The notes under the pieces were generated by a model. It was not told the DNA's origin. It made no database searches and saw nothing but the letters and a program-made list of their open reading frames with translations. The position numbers and the translations under genes were made by a program. This document shows positions 1 to 10,659 of a stretch of 34,388 bases of DNA, piece by piece. Source of the stretch: Pseudomonadota bacterium (GTDB taxonomy: Bacteria > Pseudomonadota > Alphaproteobacteria > Micropepsales > Micropepsaceae); assembly GCA_029778105.1 (NCBI GenBank), contig JAKOQZ010000133.1:1-34388 (forward strand), in the 5' to 3' direction. Numbering within the stretch: the first letter of the stretch is position 1; every line of letters begins with the position of its first letter.

Positions 1-1970
<1,970 letters not shown>

Positions 1971-2049
1971 CCCGTCAGCCGTTCTCGCGCAGTCCTAGGA
2001 CATTATGCATCGGAAGGCACGCGACCGACAGAGCGCGTTCAACACGGTT

Positions 2050-3207
2050 TCAAACCCAATATGACAAATGCCGGTCGATAATCTCGGCCTCCGGCGGCCG
2101 TGAGAGACGAAACCGCAGATAGGCGGGATCGAACGCCCATTCATAGGGCGCCAGATAGCCGAAACTGATGAAATTCAGCCACGCCAGCCAGGCCTTGGCG
2201 TCGACCCGCGGCATCAGGCTGCGAGGGTGACAGCCGCCCACCGCAAAGGGGCACTCGCCCAGCATCACCACCGGGGTCTCGTTCAGCATGGCCTCGAAGG
2301 CCACGCTGGAATTAACCGTCATGATCCGTTTGACGCGCCCGATGAACAGCGACGCGTCCGGCGAGGTGTCGGTCTCGATGTCCGGGTCCGGAGAAAACGG
2401 GTAGCCCGGATGGGGCCTGATCAGAAGCTGCGAAGCGGGCCAGCTGCGCCGGGCGAACTGCACAAGCTCGAAATTGTCGAAGCCGTTGCCGTAGGCCACG
2501 AGGTTGGAATCGTTCGGGATCTGCAGGGCAAGGCCGGTTTCGTGGGTCGGCGTCGGCTTGCCGATGGCCCCCGACCACCCCAGAACGCGCAGCAGCTCCG
2601 AGGGCGTCCGTTGCGGCATGGCGACGCCTTCTGCGGCGAAGCGCGCATAGCGTAGGCCGGCTTCGGTATTCCCGTTGACGCCAGAGAAGTCGACATAGGC
2701 GGTCGGCCGGAACTGCGGCGCCCGCGTCGGACCCAGCTCGCCATGAATGACCGGGATGCCCAGATCGTCCGCCGCCGCCCGCATCGAGGCGCAATTGATC
2801 CACGACAGCACGGCCTCGATCTCGCCTTGCCGCTTCAGGACCGACAACCCGGTCTTCAGCAACGCCACGAGCGGAGGGAACGGCACCCGCATGATCTGGC
2901 GCCAGGCGAGATTGGGGCCGAGCCGCTGATCCAGAATCGGCTTGAGCACCTCCTGCCCGACGTGAAACCGCTTGATCGACGCCAGGACCGCCGGGTCCGG
3001 CAACACGTAGTTGGCCCGCTGTATCCAGTCCGGATTGGCGCATGGGTGGTTCGCCGCCACGCGCTCCGCCGGATCGGCCAGATAGGCCGTGTCGCCTAGA
3101 AAGGCGAGCTCGGCCGCGCCGATCGACTGCAGCTGCTTGTAGACGACCCACTGATAATTGACGGGATCGTTGCGGACCGCGAAGGGCGTGAAATAGGAAA
3201 CGAACAT
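2050..3207 (-). CDS. KpsS/KpsC/GT99-like glycosyltransferase, putative Kdo transferase
   Basis: A 385-residue cytosolic glycosyltransferase-like protein. The C-terminal half has the layout of capsule-synthesis/GT99-type beta-Kdo transferases: a strand ending in RPHPG near residue 270, then VNSSVAFEAML followed by PVVMLGECPFAVGG, comparable to the SxxGFEAL...G.PFY segment of KpsC/KpsS. The N-terminal half includes HGELGP and the motif DFSGVNGNTE. In ABC-exported capsules such enzymes build the Kdo linker on the lipid terminus or place Kdo in the chain; which applies here is inference. It starts 7 bp after the stop of the large coiled-coil glycosyltransferase and is surely co-transcribed with it. 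No CMP-Kdo synthesis gene is in the window. The glycosyltransferase assignment is fairly safe; the sugar is not. Confidence 0.6.
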   Translation of the reverse strand: MFVSYFTPFAVRNDPVNYQWVVYKQLQSIGAAELAFLGDTAYLADPAERVAANHPCANPDWIQRANYVLPDPAVLASIKRFHVGQEVLKPILDQRLGPNLAWRQIMRVPFPPLVALLKTGLSVLKRQGEIEAVLSWINCASMRAAADDLGIPVIHGELGPTRAPQFRPTAYVDFSGVNGNTEAGLRYARFAAEGVAMPQRTPSELLRVLGWSGAIGKPTPTHETGLALQIPNDSNLVAYGNGFDNFELVQFARRSWPASQLLIRPHPGYPFSPDPDIETDTSPDASLFIGRVKRIMTVNSSVAFEAMLNETPVVMLGECPFAVGGCHPRSLMPRVDAKAWLAWLNFISFGYLAPYEWAFDPAYLRFRLSRPPEAEIIDRHLSYWV

Positions 3208-3214
3208 CGGCCGA

Positions 3215-6200
3215 CTAAGCGCCGCCCTGCGAGGCGCGGCGATCCCTCAGACGCGCGCGGAACTTCGCCCAGTATTCGCGATGAAAGAGCATCGACCACG
3301 ACAACATCGCGCCCGCACGCAACGTATCCGTCCGCGAGATACGCCACATCGCGCCGAAGACGTCGCGCCAAGATGCGGGCTCGTAGATGAAGCGCGTCGC
3401 GTCCGACTTCAGCGTCACGGCCAGATCGCGCGCGGGCTTTCGCGCCAGCTTGTGCAGACGGTACTTCGTGATGATGAACTCCGCCTGCGAGCGCGCCGAC
3501 TTGACGCGTTCGCGCGCCGTCTGGGCATGCTGGCGGAAGCAGCTGAATGTCTGGACATCGAAGATCGCCCGCCCGCGCGTCAAAACGCGGCCGATGAACA
3601 GCCAGTCGCCGGTCAGCTTGAAATCCAGCAGGTCGCGCCTGAACGAGGCCCGGAACGCTTCGGTGCGGATCAACGCCGAACTCATATTCGGAACGATCAT
3701 GCCGCGCACCTGATAGTCGGCAAGCTCCTTGATCCCGTCGGCGGTGAAGCTCGTCTCCCAGCGCGGGTCCTGCCAGATGTCGCGGAAATACGCGGCGGTC
3801 GATCCGATGATCGCGCCTTCCGTGTCGATGACGTGCGAGTTGCAGTAGTAGAGCGCAGCCTTGGTATCCTGGCACAGCCGGTCGACCGCCGTCGCCGCAA
3901 AATCCGGCAACGCGACGTCGTCGCTTTCGCAGATCCAGATGAAATCGCCGGCGGCCTTCTCCGCGGCATAAGCCCAGGCGGAGAAAGGCGTGCCCGAATT
4001 GCGGTCTCGCCGGATATAGGTGAACCCATATTGGTCGCGCAGACGGCGGATCACCGTGTCGCTGTCATCGGGCGATTTGTCGTCGATGACGATGAGATCG
4101 ATGTTGGGATAGGACTGATCGAGGATCGAACGGATTCGCTGCTCGATATAGCGCCCGTGATTATAGGACGGCACGACAGCCGTGATCACCGGAGCGCCGG
4201 GCTGGCGCGGGCGCTTGACGCCATAGATCGCGCGGATCGACGCATCGCGCGCCTTCCAGGAATAGGTCTCCAGACACGTGCGCCGCGCGTTCGCCGAGAG
4301 GCGCGCGTTCAGCTCCGGATCGCGCAGCATCGCGGCGCAGTGCGCGGCGAACGATTCCGCGTCCGGCCCGACCAGAATGCTCTCGCCGTGCCAGTACGCG
4401 AACCCTTCCGCCGCAATGGGCGACGCCACGGTCGCCAGCCCCAGCATGGCGTACTGATTGATCTTTCCCCGGAAGCCCGCACCGCTGAGCGCCGGCGAAA
4501 TGCCGACTGCCGCCCGCGCGATATAGGGGCCGACCGAAGGCACCTCGCCGATCAGGTTGATGGAGGGATCGTCCAGCGCCCGGTATTTCGACAGATCGCC
4601 GCGCCCGACCACGTCGATCTGGTAATCGGGAATGGCGGCCTTGATGCGAGGGTGAACCTCGGCGAGATACCAGTCGAGCGCCTCGACATTCGTCTGCGAT
4701 CCGAAATAGGCGACGAAGACGACCTTCTTCGACAGCCGACTCGTCTCGTTCGCGGGCTCGACATCCCCGAACTCCAGCTCCGAAACGCCCGTCTCCAGCG
4801 CGGTCACCGTGCTGAGACCGGTCACCGAACACAGATAGTCGGCGTCGGGTTTCGAGACGCACACCACCTCATCCACGCTCCGGCAGACCGCCAGCTCGCG
4901 ACGGCTGATATCCATCTGCTCGGCCAGGCGCTGCGCCGTCGCGATCCGGCCGGGCGCCTGACGCTCGATATGAGCGGCCCGGCTGAGCAGCTCCATCGGG
5001 GTGAAGATCAACTTGCGTCCGACCGCGCGATACGAGTCGAGATCATGACAGGCTTCCAGGAACTGGAAATCCACGACGTCATAGACCATCCGGTCGACCC
5101 GCAGCGCATTGAGCGCCTTGACCGACAGATCGTTGTGCTCGGTGAAGTAGATATTGTCGAAGATCGACTTGAGGTCGTCATACGCCCAGTCGATCTCGGG
5201 CTTCTTCACCGCGAACAGATCGAGCCGCGCATGCGGCGCGACCCGCCGCAGATAGTCATAGAGATCGAGCATGCGCAGCCCGCCGGCATGCGCTCTGGTC
5301 GGACAATGCCACGCGACCATCAGGATGCGCGGCCCGCCCGACGGCAACGCCTCGCCGGCCGGCGCCGACTTCAGGAAGTGAAGCAGCGGATGCCGGCCGC
5401 GGCTGGCCGCTTCGGGGTGACGCTCCAGATAGGCGTGCAGGTCGAAGCCCGGCGCGGGGTTGCGCCCTTCCGCCGCGCCGAAACGCAGATAGTGATCCAG
5501 CGGCTCCATGCCCGACGCCTTCACGTCGGGATTGACGTCGAGATACCAGAGCGGCTGGAAGACGCGGTTCGGCGTGCGCCCTTCCGCCCGGCCATTGTTC
5601 ACATAGTGGGCATACGGGTCGACGCCCAGCCAGCGGACATCGGGATTGTTATCCAGATACCAGTCGAAATCGAACAACGGGTTGGCGCGCCCGCGCCTCA
5701 CCCGCCGGATCATGCGTCGCCAGCCGCGCATGATGCCGGCTGCGGCCAGCCCCAGCCGATAGCTCGACGAACGCGAGATGCTCTGCACCCGGCGGTCGAG
5801 CTTGCCCTGCTCGGTCTGCCGCGCGTCGTTCTCGCGCACCAGAGAGACGACCCTGTTCTCCAGCGCGGTCTGCTCGCTGTCGCGCACCGTCAGCTGGTCG
5901 GCCAGACGCGAGACCATCACGTCGCGCTCCAGCAGATTGAGCCGCGCCTCCGCCGCCGCCGACTCGGCCGACAGCGCCTGCTGCCGAGCGGCATCGAGCG
6001 CGCGCTCGCGCCTGCGGCGGGCCTCGTCGCGCGCCGCGAGCTCCAGGCGCAGCGCCGCGAGCTCACCGTCGAACCCCGCACGGGTCAGGGCCACCTCATG
6101 GTCCGGGGGCTCCGCCCGTTTCTGGGCGCCGACTGTGGCCGCCACCACCGCGCCGGATTCCGGCACCATGGCGATCTGGCGCATCATCGCCTTTGCGCCC

Positions 6201-7255
6201 TCGATGTCGGCCCGCATCAGCTGCAGGACCTGCGTGTCGGCCTCCATGCGCGAGGTCAGCCTGGCCTGATCGGCGAGGGCCGCGTCGCGCGCATCGCGTA
6301 TCGCCTTCAATTCGGCGTCCAGCGCGGCCAGACGGTCGTCCTGTTCCGCGCCGCGCTGACGCGAGGCGGACAGATCGCGCTCCAGCGACCACATCTGCTC
6401 ACGCAGGGCGTTCGCATCGCTCGCGCTCTGCTGCGCCTGGTTGCGCGCTTCGTCGAGCTGCACCGTCACCCGCGCCAGCACCGCCTCGCCCGCCTCGATC
6501 GCACGTCGCGCCTCGGCATGGCCGGTGGCTTCGCGCATCAGTTCGGCGCGCACGCCGCCCAGATCGCTGCTCAGCCGGGCGATCGTTTCGCCCTGCGTCA
6601 TGCCGGCTGCGACCAGCTCGGCGACACGCGTCGCGGTCTGGGCGCTCATGGCGCTCAAGACATCGCTCTGCTCTGCCAGACGGTCGCGCAGGGCGCGGAT
6701 CTCGGATGCGGCCTCCGCCTCGCGCGCCGCGAGTTGCGCGCGCATCTCATCCACCGCCTGCGTGGCTTCCGCCGCCACCTGCTTCAACCGTTCGATTTCG
6801 CCCTGCTGGCCGCCGGAAAAGGCCCGCAGATCCGCCAATGCCTGCTCGGCGGCCAGGACGGAGGCCCGGACGGCCGAGACCTCCGCCGTCAGCAGCCCGA
6901 TCCGGCCTTCCCGTTCCGCGATTTCGGCGCGCAGTCCGTTGCTCGCGATATCGGCGTCCGCCAGCGCCCGGCGCATCTCGGAAACGGTTTCGGTCGCCTG
7001 CTGCCAGCCGCGGCGCGTCCTGGCGACCTCGCCGTCCTGCTTGGTCAGCGTTTCGCGGACGGCGTTGGCTTCGTTGTCGCGAATGGAAAGTTCCGCGATC
7101 AGCACGCCCTCAGCCTCTCGCATCCGGTCGAGTTCCGCGTTCAGCGCGGCGATCGCCAGTGCGGCGTCAGGAGACGGCGCAGACGACGAAAGCGGCGGCT
7201 CTCGCCGCGAGCCGGTCGGCCGGTTCGTCTGCGCCTTCTTTGATGGTCCCGACAT
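3215..7255 (-). CDS. Coiled-coil protein with two glycosyltransferase domains (GT4-like and GT2)
   Basis: A 1346-residue protein in four parts. Residues about 30-490 are Ala/Glu/Arg/Gln-rich with heptad character and predict as a long coiled coil. A basic linker follows. Residues 528-640 hold three 38-residue repeats of the pattern WYLxxNPDVxxxGxxPxxHY...GRxP, the third degenerate. Residues 641-1005 form a GT-B glycosyltransferase (start GPRILMVAWHCPTRAHAGG). Residues 1018-1300 form a GT-A family 2 domain (VVPSYNHGRYIEQ, VIDDKSPDDS near 1056, CESDD near 1108). No signal peptide or membrane segment is evident. Such double transferases often add consecutive sugars of a repeat unit; a coiled coil could space or anchor them, as in WbdD-type length control (inference). 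It lies 78 bp after rmlA and 7 bp before the GT99-like gene. The domains are certain, the acceptor is unknown. Confidence 0.85.
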   Translation of the reverse strand: MSGPSKKAQTNRPTGSRREPPLSSSAPSPDAALAIAALNAELDRMREAEGVLIAELSIRDNEANAVRETLTKQDGEVARTRRGWQQATETVSEMRRALADADIASNGLRAEIAEREGRIGLLTAEVSAVRASVLAAEQALADLRAFSGGQQGEIERLKQVAAEATQAVDEMRAQLAAREAEAASEIRALRDRLAEQSDVLSAMSAQTATRVAELVAAGMTQGETIARLSSDLGGVRAELMREATGHAEARRAIEAGEAVLARVTVQLDEARNQAQQSASDANALREQMWSLERDLSASRQRGAEQDDRLAALDAELKAIRDARDAALADQARLTSRMEADTQVLQLMRADIEGAKAMMRQIAMVPESGAVVAATVGAQKRAEPPDHEVALTRAGFDGELAALRLELAARDEARRRRERALDAARQQALSAESAAAEARLNLLERDVMVSRLADQLTVRDSEQTALENRVVSLVRENDARQTEQGKLDRRVQSISRSSSYRLGLAAAGIMRGWRRMIRRVRRGRANPLFDFDWYLDNNPDVRWLGVDPYAHYVNNGRAEGRTPNRVFQPLWYLDVNPDVKASGMEPLDHYLRFGAAEGRNPAPGFDLHAYLERHPEAASRGRHPLLHFLKSAPAGEALPSGGPRILMVAWHCPTRAHAGGLRMLDLYDYLRRVAPHARLDLFAVKKPEIDWAYDDLKSIFDNIYFTEHNDLSVKALNALRVDRMVYDVVDFQFLEACHDLDSYRAVGRKLIFTPMELLSRAAHIERQAPGRIATAQRLAEQMDISRRELAVCRSVDEVVCVSKPDADYLCSVTGLSTVTALETGVSELEFGDVEPANETSRLSKKVVFVAYFGSQTNVEALDWYLAEVHPRIKAAIPDYQIDVVGRGDLSKYRALDDPSINLIGEVPSVGPYIARAAVGISPALSGAGFRGKINQYAMLGLATVASPIAAEGFAYWHGESILVGPDAESFAAHCAAMLRDPELNARLSANARRTCLETYSWKARDASIRAIYGVKRPRQPGAPVITAVVPSYNHGRYIEQRIRSILDQSYPNIDLIVIDDKSPDDSDTVIRRLRDQYGFTYIRRDRNSGTPFSAWAYAAEKAAGDFIWICESDDVALPDFAATAVDRLCQDTKAALYYCNSHVIDTEGAIIGSTAAYFRDIWQDPRWETSFTADGIKELADYQVRGMIVPNMSSALIRTEAFRASFRRDLLDFKLTGDWLFIGRVLTRGRAIFDVQTFSCFRQHAQTARERVKSARSQAEFIITKYRLHKLARKPARDLAVTLKSDATRFIYEPASWRDVFGAMWRISRTDTLRAGAMLSWSMLFHREYWAKFRARLRDRRASQGGA
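5342..5674 (-). repeat. Three 38-residue WYL/NPDV protein repeats inside the double glycosyltransferase
   Basis: Residues 528-565, 566-603 and 604-640 of the large glycosyltransferase align without gaps apart from one residue at the end. Shared positions are WYL (AYL in the third), NPDV (HPEA in the third), a Pro at repeat position 20, and HY (HF in the third) four residues further on. The first two also share EGR.P. Similar units sit next to the glycosyltransferase domains of other large bacterial glycan enzymes; their role is not established here. Confidence 0.8.
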
Positions 7256-7333
7256 GCAACTTCGATCGATGTTTCAACCGACTATTCGCAGGTTGCCGGG
7301 GGTGCGCAACCATTCTTGGCGCCAGGCGGCGTC

Positions 7334-8215
7334 TCAGGCCGATTCGGCGGCGATTCGCAGCAGATGCCGGCCGTAGTCGGTCTTCGAAAGCGGCTGCGCG
7401 GCGCGGATCAGCCCCTCGCGATCGATATACCCGGCGCGGAAGGCGATCTCCTCGATGCAGGCGATTCGGTTTCGCTGGCGATGCTCGATGGTTCTTACGA
7501 ATTCCGAAGCCTCCAGCAGCGCGTCATGCGTGCCCGTGTCCAGCCACGCGAAGCCCCGCCCCAGAAATTCGACATTCAGCGTGCCAGCTTTCAGATAGGC
7601 GTCGATCACCGACACGATCTCCAGCTCGCCGCGCGGCGAAGGCGTCACCCTCGCCGCGATGTCGCAGACCTTTTCGTCGAAGAGATAGAACCCCGTCACA
7701 GCCCAGGGCGATTTCGGCTCGCTGGGCTTTTCGACGATCTCGGTCGGCCGGCCGTCAGGACCGATGGTCACGACGCCATAGGCCGAAGGGTCCGCCACCT
7801 CATAGGCGAAGATCGTCGCGCCCGACCTTTGGGCCGCCGCCCGCGACACGCGCTCCTGCAGACCGTGCCCGTAGAAGAGATTGTCGCCGAGGATCAACGC
7901 CGCGGGGCCGCCCTGCAGAAAATCCCGGCCCAGCACGAACGCCTGCGCCAGCCCTTCGGGGCGCGGCTGCACGACATAGGAAAACGAAAGGCCCCATTGC
8001 GAGCCGTCGCCGAGCACGCGGCGGAACTGACCCTGATCTTCCGGCGTGGTGATGATCAGGATGTCCCGGATGCCAGCCAGCATCAACGTGCTCAGCGGGA
8101 AATAGATCATCGGCTTGTTATAGACGGGCAGCAGCTGCTTGCTGACGCCCACCGTCACCGGAAACAGCCGGCTGCCGGTACCGCCCGCCAGGATGATGCC
8201 GCGCGTCGTGGTCAT
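7334..8215 (-). CDS. rmlA: Glucose-1-phosphate thymidylyltransferase
   Basis: It makes dTDP-glucose from glucose-1-phosphate and dTTP, the first step of dTDP-L-rhamnose synthesis. At 293 residues it has the standard RmlA length. The nucleotide-binding loop GGTGSRLFPVT lies at the N-terminus, followed by SKQLLPVYNKPMIYFPLS and by the metal/sugar motif LGDNLFYG. The variant GTGSRL replaces the common GSGTRL, a conservative change. Its ATG overlaps the stop of the upstream AGE-family gene by 4 nt, so the two are translationally coupled. The rest of the pathway (rmlC, rmlB, rmlD) is about 3 kb away in a separate minus-strand operon, so the four genes are not one unit here. Confidence 0.96.
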   Translation of the reverse strand: MTTTRGIILAGGTGSRLFPVTVGVSKQLLPVYNKPMIYFPLSTLMLAGIRDILIITTPEDQGQFRRVLGDGSQWGLSFSYVVQPRPEGLAQAFVLGRDFLQGGPAALILGDNLFYGHGLQERVSRAAAQRSGATIFAYEVADPSAYGVVTIGPDGRPTEIVEKPSEPKSPWAVTGFYLFDEKVCDIAARVTPSPRGELEIVSVIDAYLKAGTLNVEFLGRGFAWLDTGTHDALLEASEFVRTIEHRQRNRIACIEEIAFRAGYIDREGLIRAAQPLSKTDYGRHLLRIAAESA

Positions 8216-9363
8216 GAGGGCCAGACCCTGTTGGCTTCAGCGATCGCGCAGAACACGTGGTAAAGCGTCGTCGCCGGCATATAGGCGTGCAGCGGCCTGC
8301 CCTGCGGGTCGAGGTGATCGCGCCACCCGCCCGAAACCGCCCCGCTGAGGAAATGCGCGAACATCGCGTCCCACACTGCCGCGGCGCGCGCCTCGGCGGC
8401 CGGGTCGCCCTGTTCGTGGGCGGCGGCATGCGCCTTGATCGCCTCGGTATGGGGCCATGTGCGGCGCGAGGCCGTCACCACCGCGCCGTCTTCGGTCAGG
8501 CAATCGACGACGAGCCCGTCGCGATCGTAACCGAAGCGACAGGCGTGGTCGTAAAGCGGGCCAGCCACCTGGCGCAGCTTCTGCCCTGACGTCGCCTCAA
8601 GGCGATGCAGAAGCCAGGCCCACTCGAAATGATGCCCGGGCTCGACCAGGCGGCCTCGCGCGCCCGTCAGCCGGGTCCAGCCCCGGCCGAAGAATTCGGG
8701 CAGCGCCGCGGTCGCGGGCTGGAAAAAGCTGGTCGCGAACAATTCACCGATGGCGCGAGCCCGTGCGAGCATCGCCGGTTCGCCGGTCGCCTCATGCCAG
8801 GCGAGCATGGCCTCCAGAAGATGCATGTGGGGATTTTGATGCCGCTCCGCGCCATCGTCGCCCATATAGCTGAGATAGCCGCCCCCCGGCCCGGCGAAGG
8901 CCTCGTCGAGCAGCGCAAGCGTTTCGTCGCGCACGGTCTTGAACACCGGATCGGGCTCCAGCCGCCACGCCCAGGCGAGCCCGAACAGCGCGAAGGCATG
9001 GGCGTAAAGCTCGCGCCGGGAATCGGCGGGGGCGCCATCCGGGCCGATCGAGAACACCCAGCCGGGGTGATCGTCGGGCCGATAATAGTGGGCGATCGTG
9101 GCGCGCATCGCTGTCAGCGCCTGCGCCTTGCCGTCCGGCCGCCACCCCAGCAGCGCCGCCTGCGCAAGCACATAGACCTGTCGCGCCTGCGTGGTCAGAC
9201 GCCGCGGCGCGGGAACCGGCGCGCCCGAGAAATCCAGCCGCTCCCGAAACAGCGAATCGCGCGTGTCGAACCCGGCCCCGGCCCACAGCGGCAACGCGGC
9301 CCGCACCGCCCAATCCCGCCCTGCGGCCGCCCGATGCGCCATGCCCGGTATCGCTGCGTCCAT
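8212..9363 (-). CDS. AGE-family sugar epimerase/isomerase, perhaps mannose-6-phosphate isomerase
   Basis: A 383-residue protein of the N-acylglucosamine 2-epimerase fold, an alpha6/alpha6 barrel of about 380-400 residues. Conserved family segments are RQVYVLAQA, NPHMHLLEA, EPGHHFEWAWLL, WPHTEAIKA and ATTLYHVF; the His residues in the second, third and fourth are typical catalytic residues. The family includes N-acyl-D-glucosamine 2-epimerases, cellobiose epimerases and mannose-6-phosphate isomerases. In a locus that needs GDP-mannose for Gmd, conversion of fructose-6-phosphate to mannose-6-phosphate is the most useful role, but this is inference. It is the first gene of a minus-strand operon, overlapping rmlA by 4 nt, and is divergent from the hddC-gmhB fusion across a 117 bp gap. 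Confidence 0.82.
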   Translation of the reverse strand: MDAAIPGMAHRAAAGRDWAVRAALPLWAGAGFDTRDSLFRERLDFSGAPVPAPRRLTTQARQVYVLAQAALLGWRPDGKAQALTAMRATIAHYYRPDDHPGWVFSIGPDGAPADSRRELYAHAFALFGLAWAWRLEPDPVFKTVRDETLALLDEAFAGPGGGYLSYMGDDGAERHQNPHMHLLEAMLAWHEATGEPAMLARARAIGELFATSFFQPATAALPEFFGRGWTRLTGARGRLVEPGHHFEWAWLLHRLEATSGQKLRQVAGPLYDHACRFGYDRDGLVVDCLTEDGAVVTASRRTWPHTEAIKAHAAAHEQGDPAAEARAAAVWDAMFAHFLSGAVSGGWRDHLDPQGRPLHAYMPATTLYHVFCAIAEANRVWPS

Positions 9364-9480
9364 CTGGGACCTGGCCTCCCTCTCGCATCGGGCGATAGGC
9401 CGCGCGTCGCAGCCGCCTCGTCGTTGCTAAATCACCGCGTATGGGGCACGCAAGGGCGCACACTGCAAGAGGACGTGGAC
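9364..9480. promoter_or_regulatory. Divergent promoter region between AGE isomerase and hddC-gmhB genes
   Basis: These 117 bp separate two genes transcribed away from each other, so they must hold the promoters of both operons unless transcription starts further away. The plus-strand gene has a strong ribosome binding site, AAGAGGA at 9467-9473, 7 nt before its ATG. That fixes its start at 9481 although the reading frame is open far upstream. I see no convincing -35/-10 pair. Confidence 0.5.
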
Positions 9481-10659
9481 ATGGTCGAGCAGGCGGTCTT
9501 TCTCGTCGGCGGGCTGGGAACCCGTCTCGGCGAGCTGACGCGCCAGATGCCCAAGCCGATGCTCGATGTCGGCGGCCGGCCCTTTCTCGACTACCTGATC
9601 GAAAACGCCCGCCGCCACGGCTTGAGCCGCATCGTGCTGCTGTGCGGGTTTCAGGCCGACGTGATCGCTCGTCACTATGCCGGCGACCCGAATGTCACGG
9701 TAATCCGCGAGCCTGCCCCCGCCGGCACCGGCGGGGCGCTCACCTACGCGGCCGACGCGCTGGACGACAGGTTTTTTCTGCTGAACGGCGACACGCTGTT
9801 CGATTTCAACCTGCTGTCTCTGATTCCCGCCTTTCAGGGCCTCGCGACACTCGCCCTCAGGGCCCAGGCGCCGGGAAAGCGGTCCGGTTGGGTCGCGCTG
9901 GACGGTGGCCGCGTCCGAGCCTTCCACGGCCCCGAAACCGGCCCCGGCGGTCCGATCAATGCCGGCGTCTATTTGATGTCCCGTGACGTGCTGGATCACA
10001 TCGGCCCGGGAGTGGTGTCTCTGGAGGGCGCGGTGTTTCCGGCGCTGGCGAGCGCCGGCGCGCTGGGCGGGCACATCGCCGAGGGCTATTTCATCGACAT
10101 CGGCATCCCCGACGACTTCGCGCGCGCGCAGACCGAGGTTCCGGCCCGACGGCGGCGGCCGGCCCTGTTCTTCGACCGCGATGGCGTTCTCAACGTCGAC
10201 ACCGGCTATCCGCATCGCCCCGATCAGATAGAGTGGATTCCCGGCGCAATAGAGGCCGTCCGCATGGCGAACGAAGCCGGCTACTACACCTTCGTCGTCA
10301 CCAACCAGGCAGGCGTCGCGCGCGGCTATTACAGCGAGGACGACGTGCAGGCGCTGCATATGTGGATGAACGCCCAGTTGCAGAACGCCGGCGCCCATAT
10401 CGACCGCTTCGAGTTCTGCCCCGCGCACCCCGACGGCGTCGTCGCCCGCTACGCCCGCCCCGACCATCGCCGCAAGCCCAATCCCGGAATGCTGCAGGAT
10501 CTGATGGCCGACTATCCGGTCGACGCCGCGCGCTCGTTCCTCGTCGGCGATCGCCCCGGCGACATCGAGGCGGCGCGCGGCGCAGGGATCGAGGGCTATC
10601 TCTATGAGGGTGGCGATCTTGCTGCTTTCGTCAAACCGCTGATCGAGGCGCGCCGGTGA
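9481..10659 (+). CDS. Fused heptose-1-phosphate nucleotidyltransferase and heptose-bisphosphate phosphatase
   Basis: A 392-residue fusion of two consecutive steps of NDP-heptose synthesis. Residues 1-225 are a sugar nucleotidyltransferase of the HddC/WcbM type (GGLGTRLGELT at 9-19, MPKPMLDVGGRPF, LLNGDTLF), expected to join heptose-1-phosphate to GMP. Residues 226-392 are a HAD phosphatase of the GmhB/WcbN type (FDRDGVLN with D232 and D234, TNQAG, KPNPGM, GDRPGDIEAA), expected to convert heptose-1,7-bisphosphate to heptose-1-phosphate. The zinc-ligand pattern of E. coli GmhB is largely absent: the first motif reads CPAHPDG and the Cys-x-Cys pair is replaced in RPDHRRKP. The start is set by the AAGAGGA site. 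The stop overlaps the GTG start of the exporter permease gene. The heptose kinase partner is encoded at 17895-18887. Confidence 0.85.
   Translation: MVEQAVFLVGGLGTRLGELTRQMPKPMLDVGGRPFLDYLIENARRHGLSRIVLLCGFQADVIARHYAGDPNVTVIREPAPAGTGGALTYAADALDDRFFLLNGDTLFDFNLLSLIPAFQGLATLALRAQAPGKRSGWVALDGGRVRAFHGPETGPGGPINAGVYLMSRDVLDHIGPGVVSLEGAVFPALASAGALGGHIAEGYFIDIGIPDDFARAQTEVPARRRRPALFFDRDGVLNVDTGYPHRPDQIEWIPGAIEAVRMANEAGYYTFVVTNQAGVARGYYSEDDVQALHMWMNAQLQNAGAHIDRFEFCPAHPDGVVARYARPDHRRKPNPGMLQDLMADYPVDAARSFLVGDRPGDIEAARGAGIEGYLYEGGDLAAFVKPLIEARR

Noticed and set aside
3281-7243. Plus-strand open frame of 1320 codons
   Set aside because: It is antisense to the coiled-coil glycosyltransferase. Its translation is Arg/His/Gln-rich without motifs, a frequent by-product of G+C-rich genes.
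7291-7311. Inverted repeat GGTTGC...GCAACC between rmlA and the large glycosyltransferase gene
   Set aside because: Only 6 bp with a 9 nt loop and no T run, so not supported as a terminator or operator.
7570-7586. TGGCACG on the minus strand within rmlA
   Set aside because: The -12 element reads ATGTC without the required GC, and the site is inside a coding region.
9445-9460. GGCACG followed by GGGCGC as a possible sigma-54 promoter of hddC-gmhB
   Set aside because: The GG-to-GC spacing is 9 nt, not 10, and the -12 element is not TTGC-like.
8605-9480. Long N-terminal extension of the hddC-gmhB frame
   Set aside because: The extension lies antisense to the AGE-family gene and has no homologous look. 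The AAGAGGA ribosome site and GGLGTRL motif fix the start at 9481.
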